Part shown: piece after piece, positions 36,533-48,692 of the stretch
Position numbering within the stretch: position 1 is the stretch's first letter
Layout of the letters: every line of letters starts with the position of its first letter
Source of the DNA: Tretioscincus oriximinensis
Taxonomy: Eukaryota; Chordata; Lepidosauria; Squamata; Gymnophthalmidae
Direction of reading: 5' to 3'
Assembly: GCA_022410635.1 (NCBI GenBank)
Contig: JAJVDF010000230.1
Span: 1,325,126 to 1,389,125, forward strand
DNA length: 64,000 nucleotides
Notes under the pieces: model-generated
Database searches by the model: none
Seen by the model: only the letters and a program-made list of their open reading frames with translations
Told to the model about the DNA's origin: nothing
Program-made: the position numbers and the translations under genes

Positions 36533-36815
36533 GCAAAGAAGAAGAAGAACTGGGTTTTTATACTCCGTTTTTCTCACCCGAAGAGACTATAAACGGCTTA
36601 CAAGCTATTTTTCACCCAAAGGCTTACATTCTTCCCCATCACATTGTGATGATGGTACCTATTAATCTACTTGTGATTGCTCAACCTAGAACATCTAGGT
36701 TGGCTGAATATAAAGCCAACAGAGGGCACTCACTCTTCTCCATGGCAGTCACACAGGTCTCGAACATGTACCTCTCTGTTGAAAGGCCTTGTTCTTATAT
36801 CTGTGCCACCATGTC
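36533..36815 (-). repeat. tRNA-derived SINE, degraded copy
   Basis: From the left: (GAA)n, then ACTGGGTTTTTATACTCCG, TTTTTCTCACCCGAAGAG and GGCTTACATTCTTCCCC, which match the reverse copy at 55421-55688. A GGTCTCGAAC-like box B remnant lies near 36756-36766. Confidence 0.6.
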
Positions 36816-37748
36816 TCTTCCAAACATCCTCACTTCCATCAGAGACTAGCACTTGAAGGGTTGACAATGCCCAGAAACTCAGACATTAAAATGGTTTTGT
36901 AAAAATGACTTTTATTATCATTAGAATATAAAAAATATGGTAATTAATAGAGCGCTTATGAGGGTAGAACAGGTGGTTCTGAAATACAGCTTCTGAAAGA
37001 CCCAGTCACAACTTGGAGAGGGCAAAAACTATGTAGGGAGACAGGGGAAGAAGGATCAGAATCCCCAGAGTGAGGTTGGATTGTAAAGCCAAAAAATCCA
37101 AATTAAGTTCATTTTATGTGGGGACGAGGTAGAAACAGAACCCAATCTGAATTCGGTTGCCGAAACAGTTTTAAAACCTGCTGTTGAAAGAGTTCAAGGA
37201 GAAAAGAAAATGAGATTTAATGAGAAATAGCTCATTCCCAACGTATAGAATGCATCCACAAAGCTTACCAACAAACCATTCTTTTCTAGCAAAAAGCAGA
37301 AAGAACAGCAATCCTAACCAATTTTACACCTTTAATCTCCTAATATCATCTTCTTTTGTTTTGGCATCTGGTGATCTAATTCTGCAAGGGAAGGACTGTC
37401 AAAAGCCAACAAACATGATGTGATTTCTTTATTTGTATGTCATCCATCAGGCAGTTAATTTGATAAAGTAATCTGTTAAAGCATTGATAAAACAAGCAAA
37501 ACAATTATTAAATAAAGACATTACATAAAACATTTCTATCTTAGCAGAGTTACATTAAGAGGGACCTAAACATAATTTAGAGAAAATTTAGGGCCTCAAA
37601 CTTATCAAACAGGAACGGATAGTATATGTTACCAAGTAATAGAGTTTCAATAAGAAACTTATTGAACTTTATGTATACAGATTAATACCAGCCAGCAAGC
37701 ACATCCAGCTAGGAGTGTTTTCCTTGGAGAGATAAGAGATTATTTAAC

Positions 37749-38057
37749 AGGCACGGATAGCTCAGTCGCTTAGAAATTCATCTCTCGCCTGGGAGATGGG
37801 GTTTCGAAGCCCTGTGTGGGACGTGGGGAGGGGTGAGCACCTTCCACTAGCCTGTAGCTCTAGCCAACCCAGCTATTCGAAAGCATGAATTGCAAGAAAT
37901 TGCAACTGACTGCAAGTAGATACATGGGAACCACCATAGCCTGGTGGGGAAGATAGAATGTGAGCCTTCGGGCAAAATATATCCTTGTAAACCGCACTGA
38001 GTCCCTTTGAAAGGTGAGAAAAGCGGGGTGTAAGGACCAAGTTCTTCTTCTTCTTAT
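37749..38057 (+). repeat. tRNA-derived SINE, best-preserved copy
   Basis: The head reads GGCACGGATAGCTCAGTCG (box A about 37756-37767) and has box B GGTTTCGAAGCC (about 37800-37811), as in a Pol III promoter of tRNA origin. The body contains TTGCAAGAAATTGCAACTG, and the 3' part AACCGCACTGAGTCCCTTTG is reminiscent of L2-type ends. The tail is (TTC)n. Box spacing is wider than in a functional tRNA and no cloverleaf is maintained. Confidence 0.85.
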
Positions 38058-38487
38058 TTCCCTCAGTGGTTTCATTCAGATCAGGTGCAGAATTGATCGC
38101 ACATGAGCATTCCTAAGGTATCAAACAAAGTTCCTGGAATGTACTTTAAAAATAGAATAGAAATCATTGTACTCTCACAAAGTCTTTCCAATAAAATACC
38201 AAGGCCAATGATATCTAAAAACACTGATTGATAACAGCAGGTTTGGCATTAACCCATCCCAAGCTCTTGGTTTTGCAACCAAGGCAAAACCAAAGGACAC
38301 ATCCACATGAACTTAGATCTAAAATGCATACCAATCAATATACCAGTGATTTTAAAAGCCATTTAGTACAAAACCAACTTAGTTTGTATGCATGACAAAC
38401 CTAACTTCACAGTCCTTCAATACAAGCTAGAAAATAATTAAATTTGAGAGTGAGTAGATACAAAGGCAAAAATTTGCACACACTTAC

Positions 38488-38549
38488 TAATTGCTCCTGT
38501 AAAGGTTGGCTGCGTAAGGTCTTTTGGCACCTTCCTGTAGATGTCAAAC
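38488..38549 (-). CDS. ERGIC1: ERGIC1 coding exon 2
   Basis: This 62-nt minus-strand exon completes Arg7 and encodes residues 8-27 (beginning FDIYRKVPKDLTQPT and ending GAI), plus one base of codon 28. The acceptor is a T-rich tract ending CAG and the donor is GTAAGTG. The residues match the cytosolic N-terminal segment of ERGIC1, just before the first membrane helix, part of the ERGIC_N domain. Position 23 is Phe where I recall Tyr in human ERGIC1, a conservative change. Intron 1 before it is 22,248 bp; intron 2 after it is 20,626 bp and phase 1. Skipping this exon would shift the frame, so a normal transcript must include it. The join to exons 1 and 3 keeps the frame without any correction, which makes a pseudogene very unlikely. 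Confidence 0.94.
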
Positions 38550-39199
38550 CTGAAAAACACACACAAATAATTCTATAAAACTAAAACAGGTGGAGTATTT
38601 CACTGTTCAAAGCTGAAGGATGTGAAGGATTTTTCCATTAAGCTTTCCAATAACATCATTTTTCATTTTATACTAAAGTTCAAAACACTTCATTCAGTTA
38701 CATAACTGAACTAGTTCTAATGACTGCTGAAAAGCTAAAATTTTATGGGTGGGTTAAAGGGAAGGAAAGAGAGGGACGCAATATGGCTGTTGTTTCCTCA
38801 CTTCTCCACCCAAAGTCATTAACAAAGAAGTGGCCTTGACCTTTCCTGAATAAATCCCATTGACGGTGTTCCACAGCACACTAGAGAGCGTCATTACGAA
38901 CTTTGAGTGCTATTCTTGCCTAGGATCCTATTTCTTATGCCTGTTTTTCATATACCACAAATAAGGGACTACACCCATTTCTGAATTTGAGATAGCCAGC
39001 AGGGATGTGAATGCCAGAATGTTTTTCAGTATGTAACAGTCCTTGATTTATAGCCTTAGATTTACAGCCAATCTTTCCCCATCATGGATTACAGCATGAA
39101 ATACACTCACATTCTCACATGACCACCATTTAGGTACTACTTATATCAAGACCTACTCAACTGTTACACAACAGTAGCCTTGAGAAACTGTTGCAACAT

Positions 39200-39280
39200 T
39201 CTTCTACATATTTATATCCCACCCTATACCTTAAAATCTCAGGGCGACTAACAACAGAAACTGTTAGAAACAGTAGAATT
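39200..39280 (-). repeat. L2-type 3' tail fragment
   Basis: TATTTATATCCCACCCTATA, CCTTAAAATCTCAGGGCGAC: reverse-oriented tail with substitutions. Confidence 0.6.
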
Positions 39281-39394
39281 TTTTTTTCTACTGGAGGAAT
39301 AGTAGATTTTTTAAAATAGTATGTTTATCAATCTTGAGGTGTAGAGAGGTAGAGTTCAGAAATATGTTTCATCTTTGTCATCAGCTTGAGATTC

Positions 39395-39478
39395 CCAGAA
39401 GCAATTGGTGGGCCTGCACTAAATAGGAAACTGGACCAGATAGACTGCTCCAGCAGGATTCCCCTTATGTTCTCTTAA
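39395..39478 (+). repeat. Degraded CR1-like 3' end
   Basis: TTGGTGGGCCTGCACTAAA and ACTGGACCAGATAGACTG, ending CCTTATGTTCTCTTA, are collinear with the forward CR1 3' UTR end. Confidence 0.5.
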
Positions 39479-39994
39479 ATCAAGCAGATAAGCAATTATT
39501 CTCAACTGACCATCAGTTCACCAATGGTTTTTCTTATTTGGGTTGTTGTTACACTTTCTTACCTGTACGTAAGCTTCATCAAACTCAATAATACTTAACA
39601 AACACTTCCACAGTTTGTCCATATGATTTCTGACTACACTTACAATTTAATCCAATCTTGAAATAACTGCACTGTCACAAATTTCTGAATGAGGGAAGAT
39701 ATCAGGAAAGTGACAGGCTATTTTCTTTCAACATTATTTAACTCAGAAAATCTGCTACTAGTCTTGATAATATGGAAGGAATTTCTGCTGTGGTCCATGG
39801 GAAGAAGAAAATGACATGGGAAGAAGGCTCTCTTGGTAAAGACACTGGAGTGGTTTGCCTGTTATTTCTCCAGTGGATCACCTTCTGTTTGACTTCTTCA
39901 TGATGACCACTTTACAACTTGTAGTTTCCTTGTCCAAGCAACTCAGTGCTCTATTAATTTCTGGTTACACGCATTCTTAAATCCTGGAAACAGA

Positions 39995-40705
39995 CTCTCA
40001 AAAATGTGTCCGGAAGAACAATATAGGAATGAGAGCATCCATTCCTGGGTATACCAGATACATAGCATAATGTCTTGCTGTGGGCTTTCCCTGCAAGCAT
40101 TAGGGCATACAAACCAGTCAGCCAAAGAGATATTCAAGCAGTGTACAACAAACATCAGCACACAAAATGATACTGAGAGTCTTTCTAATATAAAATCATT
40201 GAAATGGTTAGAACGATCAAAACATTTTCCAACCTTGAAAATACCAAATGCCTCACCAGTTAAGGCATTTATATATGCACGTTTTGAACTCACTGACTCA
40301 GTGGTGAAAAATGGAAGATACTACCAAGTACCCTATGTAGAAAGACTGTGCGTATGGGGTGCAGAAATGGATGAAGACCTTCATTACATCTTGTTTACCT
40401 GCCCCCCTGTACTCCACAGTAAGAATAACTTGCTTGAGTCCCTTATTACAAACTGTGATCCATAGTAATGCAGAATATAAGCTTCTTCAGGGAGAAAATA
40501 GTCAGACGACACATAGGGTATCTCTGTTTCTTGCCAAGGCTGCTCGTCTTAGGAAATCATTCATTGAGCAGAATGGAATGTTTTGTAAGGGTGATGGGGA
40601 CATCTCTTTTGTTTTATTGTTAACCTCATTATCCTTTTATGATCAAATGATTTTAACTTCTGTAAATTTGATATGGTCAACTGATCGATCAATAAACTTA
40701 ATCTG
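39995..40705 (+). pseudogene. Degraded LINE ORF2 C-terminal region and 3' end
   Basis: An open frame of 153 codons (40004-40465) contains KAFIYARFELTDSVV and VERLCVWGAEMDEDLHYILF, ending in a TCP. This resembles the cysteine/histidine motif (C-x-C-G-A...H-x-L-x-x-C-P) found at the C-terminus of some vertebrate LINE ORF2 proteins; here one Cys is replaced by Trp. A shifted frame continues the similarity to 40600 (SLFLAKAARLRK), and a GATCAATAAACTTAAT-type end follows at about 40685. I cannot assign the clade. It could be mistaken for a host exon but has no splice sites and is frameshifted. Confidence 0.5.
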
Positions 40706-43004
40706 AATCATTTTGTAGCTTCCTTGAGCAATGTTGAGTCCTCTGTCATGACAAGACGTCACTGATTATGATATGATTCAATTATATATTTTGACTATAT
40801 AGTTGTTGAATAAATCCAGATATATAAAAAACGGGGACATGATTTTAGTTTGCTTTTTTCAATTCTGGGTTATTATTAATTTCACATCTAACAATATGAA
40901 GTGTTCTAGTCTTTTATTTATGAGTTATATATGTCGATATTGAATATGTCATTATTTTTTAAAATTATATTGAAGTGTAGTAATATTTAAAAGGGTTAAT
41001 GTTATTTATACCCCCAAATCCACAAAACCATACTCAAATTGCATTCAAATGTAGAAAAAGCATCTTAGAGGTGATTGTGTGTCACATTCTCACTCCATCT
41101 CTTGCCTAAAATGTTCATGAGAGGGAAAAGGTTGGGGGATGGGGACACAAACAGCAGACAAGACTTGAATGCTGTAAAACAACAATGGGAAGATTTTAGG
41201 CTTCTACTCCACGCACCACTAATGCCATTTTCTGTTCCGGTTCCTTTTGGGATAACATTTTAAGTGATGGGTGGGGCCAGAAGTCATGTGACCAAAAGCT
41301 GGGTGGGGCTGGGCAAGGAAGTTTCCCCCCCGTACGAGATTTGTAAAGTTGCTCATTTTGATTTTATATCATCATTGCTGTGAAATGACTTCCTTTCTAT
41401 CGATATATAAGACTGTAGAGCTTGAGAATGTTTTCAAGAAGGGATAGAATAAGGCTTTCTTGTACTGACCGGCTAAGAATGGGACCTGGTAATCAGGAAA
41501 TTGACATTTTAGTTTAAGAGCATGCCAAGTATCCTGATGGATCGGGTTAATAGTCCCTTGAGTCCAATAGCATGTTCTCATAGTAGTCACCCAGTTGCCT
41601 GCAAATAGGATACAAGTCAAAACTTTTTTATGTCTTTGAAAATGACTAAAAAGAAAACCAGTTTAAAAGTATTTGTGGATGAAAAGCTTGACCAGATCGG
41701 AAAGGAGAACTTCCCCACTGTCTACAGTGTTTACATCTTAGCTCTTACAAGCAAATGCATTTTATTAATTTGTAAATAGTTATTATATCTTTCAACAGAA
41801 GGATCCATGGCAGGTCAATACATGATGGAAACATGAATAAAACCACTAATATAAAACTTGATTAAATATAGTTCTTCCACTGGATTTGCACACACAAAAG
41901 TCTACACTTCCCACAAGAGGGCTCCACTACCTCAGCAGCATTGTATGACACTCCATGATTTCACAGCTACATATTTTAACAGCCTTATTCATCTTTCCCC
42001 TCATTTATAACAATATCCTTGAACAAAATAGCCCATTTATGGACCCGCAGTTTCCCTGGGAACATCTGGAAAGCTCTGTTTACATTCTTTCCACATAGAC
42101 CACAGAGCTACAGCAGCTTATGATAAAGAGCCCCATAGCAGCTCATGACATCAGGGCCTCACAAGCAAAGGAAATAACTCAACTTCCTGCTCACAGCCCA
42201 TTAAAACCTCAGGACTGGCGTCGTCTTACTGAAATGACAATAATGCCTTGCCAAAACCTGGCAGAGAAGCCAGGAGGAGAAAGAGAGGGGCTTTGGAGTG
42301 TAACTAAATAATTGGAAACAGGAAATAGCTCTAGGCTTAAGGCAGTAAAAATAACACCATGCAGATACTATAAAAGGAAGTGTATTCTTGGAGGGAGGGA
42401 AAGACAATATACTGCAAGATTTTTCAATGTGTTGTCAACATTTTAGGGTTGGGGTGTTTAATAAGAATGATGTCTTCTCTGGAAATAAAGCAACGTCTTC
42501 CCAGTACTTGTTTATTTAAACCACTCCAAGTGACTATGATCTATGGAATGCTGCAATAGAAGTAATAGATAAAGAAGCTAATTTAGCTACATACACCAGA
42601 AAAACATAATTCTTACATTAAAAGCAAATGGCGAAAATAATGGTGATCAAATACATTGCAGGCTTTTGCTACTTTAAAGATTTTAAAATTAGAGTTTTAT
42701 ACAGTACTTCATTAAAAAGAAAAACTCAAAGAAAAGCTCTGATCAGACACCAGTCTGTCTCATCTCAGTACCAATCAAAATTAAAAATCAACCACCAGTA
42801 ACTATCATGGATCCAATTCTGGTTGCCATCTTCTTGCCAAGAAACAGGGCAAAATTTTGGGGAAAGAACATGCCCTTTGTCTGGCACTGCTCTCGTGATA
42901 GCACAAAGTAAGCTTCTAGGTATTTCAATGAAAAGATGATTCTTGTATTGCTGCTTCTGATATTCCTTTAACTTTGCAATAATTAGAATAAATAGAAAGA
43001 ATAT

Positions 43005-43252
43005 TAAAAAAGAAGAGGAAGAGGAGTTGTTATTATACCCCGGATTTCTCAACCTGGAGAGAATTAAAGCGGCTTACATAACCTTATGTTCTTTTCTTCA
43101 CAACAAACATCTTGTAAAAGTAGGTGGGGCTGAGAGAGCTCTGAAGAACTAGGACTAGACAAAGTCATCCAACTGGCTTCATGGAGGAGTACAGACTCAA
43201 ACTAGAAGGCTACCAGATAAAGAGACTGACACTTTAACCACAATACCAAACG
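43005..43252 (-). repeat. MIR/CORE-like SINE
   Basis: A GAAGAGGAAGAGGAG tail, then TATACCCCGGATTTCTC, TAAAGCGGCTTAC, AGGTGGGGCTGAGAGAGCTC and CATCCAACTGGCTTCATG, ending CACTTTAACCACAATACC (complement of a tRNA-like head). The order is that of the common squamate SINE resembling MIR. Confidence 0.7.
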
Positions 43253-45589
43253 GATTTGACTAATTTATACAAAAAGGCAATAGATTTTCTCACGCTCAAG
43301 AAAAATCTAGCAAAAATCTTGAGACTAATGAAATAGGCCACCAATGCTATTATTTGCTAGTCTGTAAAGTGATACAAGATCCCCTTGCTTATCTAACACA
43401 CCTATTTCTTTAAAATATAACCCTATGATCAAGTAAATCCTATTTTACTATGTCACAAGTGAAACCTAAAATAAAACATTGCAGAGTAGAACACACCCAG
43501 AGTGTTACCAGAGAGAGAAAACTTAATAACATGAGCTTTTCTGTACTCATTGAAATATCTGATAAAATAAGTCTAGGCCATGGTCACAAATACCCAGGGC
43601 CAAAATGTTTGAAATGTGGTCACATTGGTTCATTGTATTTAAGCAGATGGCAATCTGTTGATATTTATTTAAGCAGCGCTTTTGCACTAAAACAGATATG
43701 AGAAATTATAATGCAATAGGCATGAACATGCTCACATAGTCACTGATTGGTGCAGAAGAGAAGGTAGAATGCTTACATAGAGACTGACATTACTAGCAAA
43801 CTGTTCCCAGTCTGATATTTATCCGGATCAAGAATGTGTACCAAATTTTCAGGAATATTTAGTTTATTCAGGAATAAACTAAAAGGGAAATTTCTGATAT
43901 GAGTAATAAACAAAAGCTGGAAAGACAAAATGATCTGAACAATAAGCAACTGGTTTGAGTATTTAAGTGAGCTCATGGATTTTGAGGTGTTTATTTGGAT
44001 ATTCGATTGGGAGACATAGAAAATAAGCATATGGAAAATAAGCCTCATAGCCTATGGAAGTTCAAGGCAAGGAATTATAAGGTAACCCAATCAATCCTGT
44101 GTATATTAAAATGTTTTGAGGTGAGAGGAGAACTTGTTTCTTTTCTTTAATATTTTCTATACTGTATAGTTTTTGATGAAAGAAAAAACGTAGTTTGAAG
44201 ACTTCAAAACAATCCAAGAGCTATTATGTGATCTAGGCCTTAGTTTATGAATGTTCCTATTTATGAACTTTTTTTGTTAATCACTAAATCGGACAAGATC
44301 CCATTACTATCATTCAATTAGTTAAGATTATTCATTTATGGCAAAATTGAGGTCGTATAAAAGTGACTGAGTTCCCTGCATTGTACTATATTTAAGCTTA
44401 TGGATGGGACAGCAACCATCTTAAGCCGATCCTTATATTCTATTTCCTGAGCTTTGGAGGCGATTTTACTTTGTCTGCCACATGGAACCACGCACGTCCA
44501 GCATTCCACTTTCTCTAAAGGCCTTTGCTGCGAAGTAAATAGCCACTATTTAGTAGCCTCCATTTTGTAAAGTCCGAAAGAAAGCTCCCTTTAGACCTTG
44601 AATATGTAAATTGTAAAACGCTCATTGGCTTTTGGCTAGCAGAGAATGCCTGGGAATTGTATTCAGGCTCGTAAAGAATGTTGGGGCTTGTAGTCAGGCA
44701 AGGGCAGCAATGATTTCTGGGGCTTGTGATGTCATGAGAATTGCCAGGATGTGTCGAGGACAGAGTGGGAACTGCAAGGAAGATTGAAGGTAAATGGGGA
44801 CGTACTTGCAAATGTGTTCCTTCCTTTCAAAAAAAGTAGCCTTGGTTTGATTAATTGTGTAGAATGTTGAATTCCTTTCAGCATCAAGACTTTCAGAGTA
44901 TACAAGACCTCTGACAGTTAATGGTTAAGGTAACATGATTCATGACCCACTCTCTGCTGTGCATTGTCATTATAGAGGCAGAAGCCCAAGTAGGCAAGAG
45001 TGGCTAATTTCAGAAGTGAAAGTGTAAAAAACTTGAGTATTCAGAACTCTGTGGACTATTTGACTGCTTCTTCTCAGGGTCATTTTTCCCCTTCATCCAT
45101 ATCAGTGAATCATTCTGGCGAATAACTGAAGAGACATGAAATTCCTCAGCCATCTACATTCCACAAGTTCTCAGACACGATTGAGGTGTGTGGAGGGGGA
45201 GAATGGAAAGGAGATGGAGAAAAAATTGAGGAAATTCAACAGAAATATACAGTATTTTGTGAGGAAAGTTGTTCAGCACAGCAAAATCTATGAAGTTTGA
45301 ACATTGCTTCCCCCAAAGTACCTGATAGTACTTTTTCTCAAGATAAAAATCAAGTATTGATAAACTCAGGCACAAAAAAGAAATAAATAAAATACATTGA
45401 ATTCACATTCATTTATTATATAAACTACAAATAAGAGTTCAATGCCAGGGGAGGATATATATTTTTATTCCTATTTCTATAATTCTTTATGAATGTGAAT
45501 TCTTTGTAAAATGGTAATTCATTTTAAGACAAAGACCTCACTTTGTCAAAGAAGAATCAATATGGTTCCTCCAGATGATTCTGGATTCA

Positions 45590-45990
45590 AAGATCATTGG
45601 AGAAACATGCTTTGCTGAATGAAACTCAGCATGGCTTTTGCTTGTCCAACATTCTGTCCCACACAGTGCCCCCCACCCAGGGCACCAGGGCAGTCTGGAG
45701 CAGAAGGCAGCAAAATCTTCACCTGTTCATGACTCCCTGCAAGAATAGGAATACTTCCCTACTTCAGGAATATTGCCTGTTGCTCTGTCTCAGAGACAAT
45801 ATCAAGAGATCCATCCTAGTAGCTTTTTATGTCCTTGGCTTCCATGAACGTTCTGTTCATGTGTTAAAGCTATCGAGGCTACTAGCTATCACCACCCCTT
45901 CTGGAAGTAAATTCCACAAACTATCTTGTCCATCCTATCTCTTTTGCCCATCTCTTTCAAGGAATGTCCTCTTGTCCTAGTGTTCTGTGA
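45590..45990 (-). mobile_element. Chimeric CR1-like fragment
   Basis: 45605-45634 reads forward as the RT-domain block ALLNETQ(H)GF of the CR1-like ORF2, whereas 45638-45990 is reverse-oriented CR1 3' UTR and ORF2 C-terminus (ending near TTCAAGGAATGTCC). The expected octamer tail is missing at the junction, so two pieces in opposite orientation are fused. Confidence 0.65.
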
Positions 45991-45994
45991 TATC

Positions 45995-46085
45995 TTGGAA
46001 TAGAAGCCTGGTATCTGCATATGAGTACAGATAATGACAACTCGGAGCCTGGCAGAATCTATGCTAGACTTTGAGTACTTTTCCC
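45995..46085 (+). repeat. Fragment of the GGCTGCATCC TIR element family
   Basis: TCTTGGAATAGAAGCCTGGT, ATCTGCAT, and CTATGCTAGAC are similar to 61437-61490 within the second TIR element copy. Confidence 0.45.
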
Positions 46086-46607
46086 AAAATTCATCCCAGA
46101 AAAAGATTCAATGTGGAACGGGCCCCAGTCTCAGCATACTCACCTTCTACAAACCCTAGGCTCATGAAAGAGACCTAATACAAACTATATTCAAAAATAT
46201 TTTCAATCTTGCCAAAAAATTATCATTGTCACCAGCAGAGGGTCAACTTCAAGTCTTTTTAAACTCTAACTGATTAAATACACAGCAATTCCAATGCATC
46301 CTGCTCAGGAAAATAAGTAAAAGTAAATACACTGAGAGGCAATGATTGGCAAGGAAGTAAAAATGGCATTATTAGCAAAATTGAATGGAACCAGAAGAAA
46401 AATACCAATGCTTACGTATTTGAAGGTCACTTTAAAAATCTCTTCCAACAGAGCTTTGTACCTAGGATGCAGATAGACAAGCTAAGGAAGGGCTTGGTTC
46501 TTCCTTTTTTGCAATGTGTGTTATATAAGCCTATTTCATTAAAGGCTGATAGATGCCAAGAAATAATTAAAAAAACCTACTTCTCAAAAGGTCTTTGAGT
46601 GGTAGGA

Positions 46608-46796
46608 CAAGTGCATCTCAATAAATTAGAATGTCATAAAAAAGTGAATTTATTTCAGTAATTCAATTTGAATTTTGTTATCTGTAAGCCATAAACATTA
46701 AAAAAATAAACACTTCAAATAGATCACTCTGTGTATAATGAAATACTGAAATCAATTAACTTTTACATGATATTCTAATTTGTTGAGAAGCACCTG
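46608..46796. mobile_element. Tc1/mariner-type MITE (189 bp)
   Basis: The two ends, GTGCATCTCAATAAATTAGA and the complement of TCTAATTTGTTGAGAAGCAC, are inverted repeats. The inverted similarity continues inward (AATTTATTTCAGTAATTCAA against TACTGAAATCAATTAA). TA follows the right end (46797-46798), as expected. The termini match a Tc1-like family widespread in vertebrates. The transposase is deleted. Confidence 0.8.
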
Positions 46797-47887
46797 TAAA
46801 TCTAATATCTAGAAAAAACCCTGTGGAGCCTATGAACCCATAATGTGGAATTTAAGGAATATATACCAAGGTGCACAGTAAAGTCATAGAAGACATTTTC
46901 AGGGAAATGCCACAGGTGTTGCACTAAATATTGTGCATTGTGGGGAAAATCAATAATATTAGATAGTTCAACAGTCCTCAAACAAAAGTAATATAATGTT
47001 CTCTTCATCAGAATCATCATGCGAGATAGCCAAGTTATTTGACATATAAACAAAAATTCCTTCATATGCTGTTACATACATTTAATCTTTACTCACCTAA
47101 ACAGATTTGAGCCATATGAACCAGTAATAAGATCAGGTTTATAGAAAAAGCAGGACATGAAAACATGAATTTTACTAATAATGCTAGTGATGGTAACAGT
47201 GTGGTGGCAGGGTGCTGGTGGTGGTTGCTCGTGTCTTTTTTTAATAATGCTCTCAAGCTTCTTGTTTTGTAGGCAAAAAAGCAAGAGATAGCACTCTATT
47301 TAGATTTTCAAGCCAAATTCTAATTTACATCTGGAAACTCATTATTACCTACTATTCAGAACCAGCTTACTTACTTTTCCAGCCCTTTACTAACATAGGA
47401 ACAGAAATGCAACAGAAGCACAAGAGATAGGATAGGGATATCTTATTCTCTAGAGCTGTGCAAAAAGAAACCTATCTGTGCCAATCTTGGTCACATTCAC
47501 TCAGTCAATTACATTGAATACACCTCTTTGGCCAAGAAATGTCTAAGTGAGGAAATTAGTTTATAAAATGGTATACAAAACTGCATTTAATTAACTTATT
47601 TTTGTTGCACCTGTATGCAGCCTTAGCTTTCATGTAGTACTTCAGAGGGTTCAAGGTGCTTCCCTACATTCCCTAATTTCTAGCATCTGTAACGTTTTTG
47701 CATAAATTTGCCTCCTTGTGGTAGCAAGGAGCACATCCAGCCTGGCAATGACTGACACTCCTAAGGCCTCTCATCAAATTTGTCACAAAAGCAAAATGCA
47801 GACAGAGGGCCTCCCCTGCTGTGTACAGGAAATGTGATATCCCATTCTACAAATCTTATTTACTTTTTATTTGGTTAAAACAAGGAT

Positions 47888-48692
47888 TTTCGAGCAAGAA
47901 AAGGATCTTGGGGTGGACAATTCGATGAAGATGTCAACCCAGTGTGCAGCAGCAGCAAAAAGGCAAATTCCATGGGGATAATTAAGAAAGGAATTGAAAA
48001 CAAGTCAGCAAATGTTGTTTTGCCTTTTTATAAATCTGTGGTGAGGCCACATTTGGAATACTGTGTTCAATTCTGGTCACCACATCTCAAGAGGGATATT
48101 GTGGAACTAGAGAAGGTGCAGAAAAGGGCAACAAAAATGATCAAGGGTCTGGAGCACCTCCCTTATGAAGTCAGGCTGTAACGTCCAGGCCACTTCAGCC
48201 TCAAAAGGCGACTTTTGAGAGGTGATCTTATTGAAGTGTACATAATCATGCATGGGATGGATAGGGTGAATAAAAAAAAAATGTTTTCTCTATCACACAA
48301 CACTAGGACCAGAGGACACTCCTTAAAATTGATGGGTAGAAAAGTGAGAACAGACAAAGAAAAGTATTTTTTCACCCAGAGGGTCATTGGCCTGTGGAAT
48401 TTACTTCCTGAAGAGGTAGTGGTAGCTAACAGCTTGGATAGTTTCAAGACAGGGCTATACAGGTTTATGGACACCAAGGGTATAAATAGGTACTAGGATG
48501 GATGTCGCCTCTGGGATGGAGCAACAGGTAGTACTCCTGAAATACCATTTGCAGGGAGTCATGAAGAGGTGCATATTTTGCTTTCCTCTGTTCGGACTGC
48601 CAGGTGCATCTGGTGGGCCTCTGTGTGAGACAGAATGCTGGACTAGATGGGCTGTGGCCTGATTCAGTATGGCTCTTCTTATGTTCTTATGA
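47888..48692 (+). pseudogene. CR1-like LINE copy: ORF2 C-terminus and 3' UTR
   Basis: Two open frames (47942-48181 and 48215-48496) cover the ORF2 part after the RT catalytic box: KSVVRPHLEYCVQFWSPHLK, EKVQKRATKMIKGLEHLPYE, then RGDLIEVY, SLSHNTRTRGHSLKL and GLWNLLPEEVVVANSLDSF, ending GINRY. A stop/frameshift near 48181 breaks the frame. The 3' UTR and TTCTTATG octamers complete the element. It is 5'-truncated before the catalytic box. Confidence 0.88.

Larger units (their letters stand above)
17862..38487 (-). other. ERGIC1: ERGIC1 intron 2 (20.6 kb)
   Basis: Bounded by the donor after exon 2 and the acceptor before exon 3, both canonical. The intron holds a degenerate tandem repeat, hAT MITEs, an inverted pair of solo LTRs, CR1 and L2 fragments and two SINE copies, listed separately. 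No supportable feature was seen in 18295-18825, 19185-19540, 19640-21890, 22935-23785, 24300-25015, 25752-26310, 26545-28265, 28290-29455, 29510-30145, 30350-31650, 31710-32175, 32935-34645, 35130-36530 and 36820-37745, apart from short A/T runs and single ambiguous bases at 27862, 31810 and 36260. Confidence 0.9.

Noticed and set aside
37749..37815. Functional tRNA gene
   Set aside because: Box A and box B are present but the spacing and stems do not form a cloverleaf, and the sequence continues into a SINE body with a TTC tail.
40004..40465. 153-codon ORF as a host gene or exon
   Set aside because: Its motif resembles a LINE ORF2 C-terminus, similarity continues in a shifted frame, and a LINE-like 3' end follows.
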